Shown here piece by piece: positions 1 to 5,222 of a stretch of 7,912 nt of DNA. Each line of letters starts with the position of its first letter. Position 1 is the stretch's first letter. The position numbers and the translations under genes were made by a program. The notes beneath the pieces were generated by a model. That model was not told the DNA's origin, did not search any database, and saw only the letters and a program-made list of their open reading frames with translations. Source of the DNA: an uncultured Granulicatella sp. (GTDB lineage Bacteria; Bacillota; Bacilli; Lactobacillales; Aerococcaceae); contig URWJ01000063.1 of the NCBI GenBank assembly GCA_900551535.1, positions 1 through 7,912 on the forward strand, written 5' to 3'.

Positions 1-36
1 TGTATTTAGAGTATTTCGTTTTCTTTCCCCCACAAA

Positions 37-86
37 GTTGAATAGGGATGAGCAAGCTGGATACAGCGAAGCTCATTCCATTCAAC
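37..86 (+). other. Long stem-loop upstream of the first structured repeat
   Basis: GTTGAAT (37-43) pairs with ATTCAAC (80-86). After a single bulged A at 44, GGGATGAGC (45-53) pairs with GCTCATTCC (71-79) through one G-U pair. Inside the loop a second hairpin forms: GCTG (56-59), loop GATA, CAGC (64-67). The G-U pair becomes an A-C mismatch on the other strand, so the structure is better as plus-strand RNA. It is not followed by a T run, so it is not a terminator. No function is assigned. It may be a 5' domain of the structured element that starts 11 bases downstream. Confidence 0.6.
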
Positions 87-96
87 CACTGTGCCT

Positions 97-221
97 ACGC
101 GGAGTAGGGACAATTCCCGTACTCCGCGTTTGAAGCTTCGAAGGTGCAAGACTACAGGCTTGCACCGGTGCCCCGTAACAGCGATTATAAAAAGAATCCG
201 CAAGGATTCTAAGAAATCATC
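97..221 (+). repeat. Structured intergenic element, copy 1 (candidate structured RNA)
   Basis: This is one of two related copies; the other is inverted at 3838-3965. It holds three hairpins. Hairpin B has an outer stem 97-106/120-129 and an inner stem 107-110/115-118, with a bulged G at 119. Hairpin C is GGTGCAAG (143-150) with CTTGCACC (159-166). Hairpin D is AGAATCC (193-199), loop GCAA, GGATTCT (204-210). The copies share the blocks TTTGA, GCTT, AAGGTG, AGACT, AGGCT, ACCGGTGC, ATCC and AATCATC in the same order and at nearly the same spacing. Identity by eye is about 70 percent. Plus is the strand on which this copy reads in the order B-C-D; the transcribed strand is not settled. I know of no family that matches. 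Confidence 0.7.
187..210 (-). terminator. Possible minus-strand terminator (hairpin D of copy 1)
   Basis: On the minus strand a perfect 7-bp stem (AGAATCC/GGATTCT, loop TTGC) is followed directly by a T run, the shape of a weak rho-independent terminator. There is no minus-strand gene to its right that it could serve, so it would only matter for an RNA started within about 210-375 on that strand. It may instead just be the last hairpin of the structured element, since the matching hairpin of copy 2 (3851-3864) is also followed by TTTT in the equivalent orientation. Confidence 0.35.
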
Positions 222-320
222 AGCACTAACCAAACTCCAGAAAGCCAAAACTGAATCTCAGCACAATTTCACACCCTCCACAATGTTTTCATTTAGTTTT
301 CACTTCTCGTATTTTTTGCG

Positions 321-342
321 TAGGTATGGTATACTATGCCTA
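321..342 (+). promoter_or_regulatory. metG promoter with extended -10 inside an imperfect palindrome
   Basis: TATACT (330-335) is preceded by TGG (327-329), an extended -10. No good -35 hexamer is present 16-18 bases upstream, which fits extended -10 promoters. A start near 342 would give a leader of about 34 bases, too short for a T-box or other large riboswitch. The -10 lies at the centre of a 22-bp imperfect palindrome (321-342, 18 of 22 positions symmetric), which could be an operator. The stretch 222-315 upstream shows nothing I can name. Confidence 0.6.
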
Positions 343-375
343 TCTTTAAACAATTTCAAGGAGGCTTAGCCCAAC

Positions 376-2388
376 ATGGCTGAAGACAAGAAAACATTTT
401 ACTTAACCACACCGATTTACTATCCAAGTGGCAACTTACACATTGGTCATGCCTATACAACTGTAGCCAGCGATGCAATGATTCGCTATAAAAAACTACA
501 AGGGTTTGACACTTACTTCTTAACAGGAACAGATGAACACGGACAAAAAATCCAAGAAAAAGCGAAAGAAGCAGGCGTTTCTGAAATTGAATTCGTCGAT
601 AAAATTATTTTCGGCATTCAAGACCTTTGGAAAAAGCTAGACATCTCTTACGATGACTTCATTCGTACAACACAACCACGCCATACAAAAGCTGTTCAAA
701 AGATTTTCCAAAAATTAGTGGACAATGGCGATATTTACCTTGGTGAATACGAAGGTTGGTATTCAGTATCAGACGAAGAGTACTTCACTGAATCTCAATT
801 AGTTGAAGTATACCGCGACGCCGAAGGAAAGATGATTGGTGGGGTTGCGCCAAGTGGACACGAAGTAGAGCTTGTTAAAGAAGAATCTTACTTCTTCAGA
901 ATGAGCAAATACGCAGACCGCTTATTGCAATACTATGAAGAGCACCCAGATTTCATTCAACCAGAATCACGTAAGAATGAAATGATTAATAACTTCATCA
1001 AACCAGGCTTAGAAGACTTAGCCGTATCACGTACATCATTTGACTGGGGAATTCCAGTGCCAAACGATCCCAAACACGTGGTTTACGTATGGATTGATGC
1101 GTTATCGAACTATATTACAGCGCTAGGATATGGTAGTGATGATGAAACCTTATTCAACCGCTACTGGCCTGCAGATGTGCATTTTATCGGAAAAGAAATC
1201 GTTCGTTTCCATACGATTTACTGGCCAATCATGTTAATGGCATTAGATTTACCATTACCGAAGAAAATCTTCGCACACGGCTGGTTATTGATGAAAGACG
1301 GTAAAATGTCTAAATCAAAAGGGAACGTCGTAGACCCGAACACATTAATCGAACGTTACGGCTTAGATGCACTTCGTTACTACTTATTACGTGAAGTGCC
1401 ATTCGGTTCTGACGGAATCTTCACTCCAGAATCATTCGTAGAACGTATTAACTATGACTTAGCCAATGACTTAGGAAACTTATTAAACCGTACTGTTGCG
1501 ATGATTAATAAGTATTTCGATGGAACAATTCCTGCATACACTGCACCGGTTTCAACATTTGACCAAGAATTAGTGGATGCTTCAAAAGCGATGATCGTGG
1601 AAGTCGAAGAAGCAATGGAAAACATGCAATTCTCAGTGGCTCTTGCCGCAATCTGGAAATTCGTTTCTCGTACAAATAAATATATCGACGAAACAACTCC
1701 ATGGGCTGCCGTGAAAGATGAAGCGCGCAAAGAAGAATTAGCACGTACAATGAACTACCTAGCAGAAAGCTTACGTATCATTGCCGTTGCCTTACAACCA
1801 TTCTTGACAGAAACTCCAAGCCAAATCTTGGCACAATTAGGAATTACAGATAACGCGTTAATGGATTACCCTTCATTACACACATTCGGCGTGATTCCTG
1901 AAGGAACTAAAGTGGTTGAAAAAGGACAACCAATCTTCCCACGTTTAGACGTTGAAGAAGAAGTAGCTTACATCCAAGCAAAAATGGGTGGAGCACCAGC
2001 TGAAGAAGAAAACACAGACTGGAACCCAGAAGAAGTGGAACTTTCAAGCGAAAAAGAAAGCATCAAATATGACGACTTCGATAAAATTGAATTGAAAGTC
2101 GCAGAAGTTATCGAATGCGGACCAGTGGAAGGGGCAGACAAATTGCTTCAATTCCGCTTAGACGCTGGAGATGCTGGCGGTCACCGTCAAATCCTTTCTG
2201 GTATCGCAGAATGGTATCCAGATCCAAGTATTTTTGTTGGTAAGAAAGTCGTCATCGTTGCGAACTTGAAACCACGTAAAATGCGCGGACAAATCAGCCA
2301 AGGAATGATTCTTTCGGCTGAAAAAGATGGCGTCCTACAAGTGGTGTTTGCACCAGACGGAATGCCAAACGGCTCAACAGTAGCTTAA
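376..2388 (+). CDS. metG: Methionyl-tRNA synthetase (670 aa)
   Basis: This enzyme charges tRNA-Met with methionine, for both initiation and elongation, in the cytoplasm. The class I signature HIGH is at residues 22-25 and KMSKS at 310-314. The helical anticodon-binding region follows at about 360-530. The C-terminal 110 residues (about 562-670) are the OB-fold tRNA-binding domain that makes the long bacterial form a dimer. The length is near that of the Bacillus enzyme (about 660). No CxxC zinc knuckle is visible in the connective region, as in the Bacillus type. The ATG at 376 is set by AAGGAGG at 358-364, with 11 bases between. It appears to be transcribed from its own promoter and ends at a terminator at 2421. 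No methionine-specific T-box leader is present, which is notable because many Firmicutes synthetase genes have one. Confidence 0.98.
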   Translation: MAEDKKTFYLTTPIYYPSGNLHIGHAYTTVASDAMIRYKKLQGFDTYFLTGTDEHGQKIQEKAKEAGVSEIEFVDKIIFGIQDLWKKLDISYDDFIRTTQPRHTKAVQKIFQKLVDNGDIYLGEYEGWYSVSDEEYFTESQLVEVYRDAEGKMIGGVAPSGHEVELVKEESYFFRMSKYADRLLQYYEEHPDFIQPESRKNEMINNFIKPGLEDLAVSRTSFDWGIPVPNDPKHVVYVWIDALSNYITALGYGSDDETLFNRYWPADVHFIGKEIVRFHTIYWPIMLMALDLPLPKKIFAHGWLLMKDGKMSKSKGNVVDPNTLIERYGLDALRYYLLREVPFGSDGIFTPESFVERINYDLANDLGNLLNRTVAMINKYFDGTIPAYTAPVSTFDQELVDASKAMIVEVEEAMENMQFSVALAAIWKFVSRTNKYIDETTPWAAVKDEARKEELARTMNYLAESLRIIAVALQPFLTETPSQILAQLGITDNALMDYPSLHTFGVIPEGTKVVEKGQPIFPRLDVEEEVAYIQAKMGGAPAEEENTDWNPEEVELSSEKESIKYDDFDKIELKVAEVIECGPVEGADKLLQFRLDAGDAGGHRQILSGIAEWYPDPSIFVGKKVVIVANLKPRKMRGQISQGMILSAEKDGVLQVVFAPDGMPNGSTVA

Positions 2389-2420
2389 TTGAATAGTAAT
2401 TGAATAACAGTGAAGAGTGA

Positions 2421-2461
2421 CCCTTCGAATGCGAAGAACGGCATTTGAAGGGCCATTTTTT
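2421..2461 (+). terminator. Rho-independent terminator between metG and brnQ
   Basis: CCCTTCGAATGC (2421-2432) pairs with GCATTTGAAGGG (2441-2452) over 12 bp with one G-U pair and an 8-base loop. CCA and a run of six T (2456-2461) follow. It should stop metG transcripts. The brnQ ribosome site begins only about three bases after the T run. The left arm can also form a small alternative hairpin, CTTCG/CGAAG (2423-2427 with 2432-2436), which would open the terminator. Confidence 0.85.
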
Positions 2462-2477
2462 AAAAGGAGTTAACTAT

Positions 2478-3821
2478 ATGAAAAAAGGTTTATTAACAGG
2501 GTTACTACTCTTTGGATTTTTCTTTGGAGCAGGGAACCTCATTTTCCCACCAACTTTAGGATATCAATCAGCTGATCAACTTTGGCCAGCAGTTATCGGA
2601 TTTATTGTTTCTGGGGTCGGACTTGCCATCGGAACGCTTTTAATCGGAACGGTCATTAATGGTGGGTTTAAGAAAGAGTTGGACGAAAAGATTCATCCAA
2701 TTTTCTCATTGGCATATTTAATTGCATTATATTTGGCAATTGGACCATTCTTTGCGATTCCACGTACAGCAACGGTATCCTATAATATCGGGGTAGCGCC
2801 GTTTCTACCTGATTCAAAATCAGGCCTTATTATTTACGCGGCGATTTACTTTGCGGTAGCCTTTTACTTGGCGTATAACCGTTCATCACTATTATCAAGC
2901 ATCGGTAAAATCTTAACACCAATCTTTGCAGGGTTAATTTTAATCTTAGTGGTTGTTGGAGCGTTTAAATTTGGTCAAACAACACCTGAATTAGCTGGGC
3001 AAGCAGAATTGACAGCAGCGAAAGCTTTCGGGAATGGCTTTATCGAAGGTTATAACACACTAGACGCTTTGGCAGCAGTAGCCTTCTCAGTAGTTGCTGT
3101 GAACACGTTAAAAGAGTTCCATTTCAGCTCTAAGAAGGAGTACGAGAAAACAATCATGAGCGTTGGCGTTGTAACAGCGATTGGATTCAGCGTATTGTAT
3201 ATCGGACTTGCATTCCTTGGAAATCATTTCAACGTGGCAAGTGCATTAGCAAAAGATTCAGATTTAAACGTTGGATCATACGTGTTAACAATGGCTTCAC
3301 GCGAGTTATTTGGTACATTCGGACAAGCCTTCTTAGCGGTGATGGTAATCATTACTTGCTTAACAACAACAGTAGGATTAATCGTATCTGTAGGGGAGTT
3401 CTTCGAAGAAACATTCCCGCGCTTCTCTTATAAAGTGTATGCGACTGTATTTACCTTAATCGGATTTGGTGTAGCGACACTTGGTCTTCAAACGATTATC
3501 GCATTCTCACTTCCAGTATTGATGATTTTATATCCAATTACAGTTGTAATTGCGTTCTTCGTATTAGTGAATAAGAAAGTGGCGTTCTCTAAGAGAGGAA
3601 TGCAGCTGACAGTAGCGTTGACAACGATTATTTCAACAGTTTCAAGTTTAGCTTCTGCGTTGAAATTAGAAGGATTAGCAAAAGCGTTGGAAATTCTTCC
3701 GTTACAAGGGTTGTCGCTTGGATGGATGGGACCGGCGATTGTTGGTATTTTAATCGCGCTCATCTTACCTGACAAGATCAAAGGCGAAGCATTCGACTTC
3801 GAAGCATTTCAAACAAAATAA
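2478..3821 (+). CDS. brnQ: Branched-chain amino acid carrier, LIVCS family (447 aa)
   Basis: This is a membrane carrier that takes up leucine, isoleucine and valine with a sodium or proton gradient. The family's N-terminal motif GAGNLIFPP is at residues 17-25, and the IPRTATVSYNIG segment follows the third membrane span. About 12 hydrophobic spans cover the whole length, ending in a short polar tail, and 447 residues is the normal size. The start is the ATG at 2478, with AAGGAG (2464-2469) eight bases before it. An in-frame TTG at 2445 lies inside the terminator stem and is not a credible start. I found no clear separate promoter in the 90 bases after metG, so expression may depend on read-through or on a promoter I cannot see. 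The exact substrate range cannot be read from sequence. Confidence 0.95.
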   Translation: MKKGLLTGLLLFGFFFGAGNLIFPPTLGYQSADQLWPAVIGFIVSGVGLAIGTLLIGTVINGGFKKELDEKIHPIFSLAYLIALYLAIGPFFAIPRTATVSYNIGVAPFLPDSKSGLIIYAAIYFAVAFYLAYNRSSLLSSIGKILTPIFAGLILILVVVGAFKFGQTTPELAGQAELTAAKAFGNGFIEGYNTLDALAAVAFSVVAVNTLKEFHFSSKKEYEKTIMSVGVVTAIGFSVLYIGLAFLGNHFNVASALAKDSDLNVGSYVLTMASRELFGTFGQAFLAVMVIITCLTTTVGLIVSVGEFFEETFPRFSYKVYATVFTLIGFGVATLGLQTIIAFSLPVLMILYPITVVIAFFVLVNKKVAFSKRGMQLTVALTTIISTVSSLASALKLEGLAKALEILPLQGLSLGWMGPAIVGILIALILPDKIKGEAFDFEAFQTK

Positions 3822-3837
3822 AAGGGAACTTTACTAG

Positions 3838-3965
3838 ATGATTACTGCGTATCCCTACGGGGATTTTCATAGTAGCGGTAACGTCGCACCGGTTCGAGCC
3901 TCTTCGAGTCTCTCACCTTTAAAGCCTCAAAGCGGACGTACGGATTAAAAATCCTACGTCCGCTT
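3838..3965 (-). repeat. Structured intergenic element, copy 2 (inverted)
   Basis: This is the second copy of the element at 97-221, in the opposite orientation and 16 bases after the brnQ stop. Read on the minus strand it has the same order of parts. Hairpin B is an 11-bp outer stem 3930-3940/3955-3965 and inner stem 3942-3946/3950-3954, with a bulged base at 3941. Hairpin C pairs GGTGAGAG (3917 down to 3910) with CTCGAACC (3898 down to 3891), including a tandem G-A/A-G step. Hairpin D is 3851-3855/3860-3864. On the plus strand hairpin D has a UACG loop closed by C-G, a very stable type. The plus strand also allows TTACTGC (3842-3848) to pair with GCGGTAA (3875-3881). Which strand is transcribed is open; as plus RNA it would be the brnQ 3' untranslated region. 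Confidence 0.7.
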
Positions 3966-3975
3966 ATTCGTTTTA
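3930..3975 (+). terminator. Possible brnQ terminator (hairpin B of copy 2)
   Basis: A 16-bp stem with one bulge and a three-base loop lies 109 bases after the brnQ stop. It is followed by a broken T-rich stretch, TTATTCGTTTT. It is the strongest hairpin downstream of brnQ and could end its transcript. The T tract is poor, and the equivalent hairpin in copy 1 (97-129) has no T tract at all, so termination may not be its main role. Confidence 0.35.
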
Positions 3976-3992
3976 ATACATATTCACGTTAA

Positions 3993-4017
3993 GAAACCTT
4001 CACACTGTGAAGGTTTC
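3993..4017. other. Perfect 11-bp hairpin or operator-like dyad
   Basis: GAAACCTTCAC (3993-4003) and GTGAAGGTTTC (4007-4017) are exact inverted repeats around a three-base centre. Neither strand has a T run after it, so it is not a standard terminator. It lies 28 bases beyond copy 2 of the structured element, on the side where copy 1 also has an extra hairpin (37-86), but the two sequences differ. The rest of the gap up to 4137 shows no gene or site that I can support. Confidence 0.5.
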
Positions 4018-4137
4018 CTATAAATCCCCTAGGATACTTCGTAATCACTATGTAGTCTGTGCTTTTAATTTTGTGAAATGCTTTGAACTCTTCAAGAAGG
4101 GGAGCATACAAACTGGAAAGGCGTCCTATACAAAAAG

Positions 4138-4169
4138 AAACTCCGGCTGGGATTCCAGTCGGAGTTTTT
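4138..4169 (-). terminator. Bidirectional rho-independent terminator
   Basis: AAACTCCGGCTGG (4138-4150) pairs with CCAGTCGGAGTTT (4155-4167), 13 bp with one G-U pair and a four-base loop. The minus strand continues with a T-rich tail (TTTCTTTTT), the plus strand with TTTTT. It begins five bases past the stop codon of the acetyltransferase gene and is the natural end of that transcript. It also blocks anything coming from the brnQ side. Confidence 0.9.
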
Positions 4170-4174
4170 GCATA

Positions 4175-4729
4175 CTAAAGGGCTTCGATAAAGCGCTCAG
4201 AGTGAGTTTGCCACATATCTGGGTTGAAACGAGCGATTTCGGGAATGAGAATCATGTGGTAGAGTCGGACCGTGCTTCCGTCTTTGACCTCATAGGAGTA
4301 CTCGTATAAAAATCCAATCCGTTTGGCGAAGTCGCAAGAGTCTGTGTGTGTACTTTCTACTTTTAAATAGAGCTCTGAGATGCCCTGCTCAACAAGGTAC
4401 GGATGTAATAATTGAAATGCTTCAATTAAAATGTCACGATGCCAATATTCTTCGAGCAGCGCGAAATCCATTAGATGACTTTGGTCTGTGGAGACTTTCA
4501 TAAAGCCAATTGGCAGGTCGTAATTCTTCATTTCAATGATAAAAAAGTACGGGTCGTTGTCCATTAGTTGTGTATAAAAGTTCTCTGCATTTAAATGAGA
4601 CGTTGCAGATACCCATGGAAGATTAGACGTTGCTAGAGGGTCCGTTAGCAAAGCCTCTACAATCTCCATGTCAGTTTCGTGAAAGGGCCTTAGAGAGATA
4701 CGTTGTGATGCTAGTGTAGGTACGTTCAT
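4175..4729 (-). CDS. GNAT-family N-acetyltransferase, RimJ/RimL-like (184 aa)
   Basis: The fold is that of acetyl-CoA-dependent acetyltransferases of the ribosomal-protein type, but the substrate is unknown. Visible family marks are LRPF at residues 13-16 followed by an acidic residue at 20, the central strand PIGFMKVS at 73-80, and FAKRIGF at 134-140, which matches the usual C-terminal GF block. The acetyl-CoA loop is unusual. Where the family has YWGKGYATEA-like sequence, this protein has EEYWHRDILIEAF (93-105), so both glycines of the Q/RxxGxG motif are gone. It may bind acetyl-CoA differently or have lost activity. The start at 4729 is supported by AAAGGGGGT at 4737-4745. The gene stands alone with its own promoter and terminator. 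Confidence 0.85.
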   Translation of the reverse strand: MNVPTLASQRISLRPFHETDMEIVEALLTDPLATSNLPWVSATSHLNAENFYTQLMDNDPYFFIIEMKNYDLPIGFMKVSTDQSHLMDFALLEEYWHRDILIEAFQLLHPYLVEQGISELYLKVESTHTDSCDFAKRIGFLYEYSYEVKDGSTVRLYHMILIPEIARFNPDMWQTHSERFIEAL

Positions 4730-4755
4730 AATCGCTACCCCCTTTCTCTACCTGC

Positions 4756-4784
4756 ATTATAGTAGTAAAAATCAGGAAAGTAAA
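4756..4784 (-). promoter_or_regulatory. Promoter of the acetyltransferase gene
   Basis: On the minus strand TTTACT (4784-4779) and a perfect TATAAT (4761-4756) are separated by 17 bases, a good SigA-type pair. The start would fall near 4749, leaving a leader of about 20 bases with the ribosome site in it. Confidence 0.75.
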
Positions 4785-4865
4785 GAGGAAGAATTGCGTT
4801 TACAACAATAATGAAAAGGGTTCCGAAAATGTATGTAAATATAAGAAAAATTCCCAGGATGTGAG

Positions 4866-4962
4866 AAAAAGCGTTCAGAGGCGATGACGGTTCGCAGTTT
4901 AGCCGTAAACGGCCTGAAAGACCGTGCGGACTAAACTCGAAAGGCTTGAGCCTCTGCTTTTT
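4866..4962 (+). ncRNA. Candidate structured RNA, 5' domain
   Basis: The ends pair over a long distance. AAAAAGC (4866-4872) and AGAGGC (4877-4882) pair with GCCTCT (4950-4955) and GCTTTTT (4956-4962), leaving a four-base bulge GTTC on the left. Inside are AGTTTA (4896-4901) with TAAACT (4932-4937) and the small hairpin GCCGT/ACGGC (4902-4913). ACGGT (4887-4891) could also pair with ACCGT (4921-4925), either as a pseudoknot or as an alternative fold. The T run at 4958-4962 would let the fold act as a plus-strand terminator, and the A run at 4866-4870 gives the same on the minus strand. No reading frame in this stretch looks like a real protein. No family is recognised. Confidence 0.45.
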
Positions 4963-4992
4963 CGAGCTCAACTACAAACAGGATACGAGGGC

Positions 4993-5095
4993 GAACGCTC
5001 AGGGACGAATCATTGGAAACAAACACCGCAAGGGACTTGGAACAAGTCGTGCGGATGTTTGTTGAAATGGACGTCGGCCCTGTGAGCCCGAGTTC
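4993..5095 (+). ncRNA. Candidate structured RNA, 3' domain
   Basis: Nested stems build one long rod. GAAC (4993-4996) pairs with GTTC (5092-5095), GCTC (4997-5000) with GAGC (5084-5087), AGGG (5001-5004) with CCCT (5078-5081), and ACG (5005-5007) with CGT (5072-5074). AACAAACA (5018-5025) pairs with TGTTTGTT (5056-5063), CCGC (5026-5029) with GCGG (5051-5054), and GACTTG (5034-5039) with CAAGTC (5043-5048) around a GAA loop. The domain is flanked by near-identical 12-mers CGAG(C/T)TCAACTA at 4963-4974 and 5089-5100. It could be part of a leader for the ABC genes or a free RNA. The segment from 5101 to 5165 shows no gene. Confidence 0.5.
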
Positions 5096-5167
5096 AACTA
5101 TATAGAATGTGAGTCTTCTTTTATAGTGACTTTTGTCATGGTGAGTCGTGACGGACGGGCCTACTGA

Positions 5168-5195
5168 GTGACCTTCGTTTTTGTTAAAGTAGAAT
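5168..5195 (+). promoter_or_regulatory. Possible promoter of the ABC transporter genes
   Basis: GTGACC (5168-5173) and TAGAAT (5190-5195) are 16 bases apart, with 4 of 6 and 5 of 6 matches to the SigA consensus. The start would be near 5202, just ahead of the ribosome site. If this is the true promoter, the structured segment at 4866-5100 is not in the ABC leader. A promoter further upstream would put it there, and I cannot decide between them. Confidence 0.4.
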
Positions 5196-5222
5196 CATCA
5201 AGAACAACACATGGAGGCAAAC

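Noticed and set aside
6..248. 80-residue minus-strand reading frame
   Set aside because: It is the reverse of the hairpin chain and has no ribosome site or recognisable domain.
91..369. 92-residue plus-strand reading frame upstream of metG
   Set aside because: It crosses hairpins C and D and the metG promoter, has no ribosome site, and its composition is not protein-like.
1..375. T-box or SAM riboswitch in front of metG
   Set aside because: No T-box GGTGGNACCGCG sequence or SAM-binding core is present, and the promoter lies downstream of the hairpins.
3882..3912. tRNA-like T arm (GGTTCGAGCC) in the brnQ downstream region
   Set aside because: The five-base T stem does not form, and no acceptor, D or anticodon arms can be built on either strand.
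4007..4309. 100-residue plus-strand frame
   Set aside because: It starts with GTG inside a hairpin, runs through the bidirectional terminator and then antisense to the acetyltransferase gene.
4735..4971. 78-residue minus-strand frame with a hydrophobic stretch
   Set aside because: It covers the acetyltransferase promoter and ribosome site and the 5' structured domain; no ribosome site of its own. The hydrophobicity follows from A/T-rich DNA.
5082..5147. Heptamer GTGAG(T/C)C three times at 5082, 5109 and 5141
   Set aside because: Short and irregularly spaced (27 and 32 bases); could be chance, so not reported as an operator.
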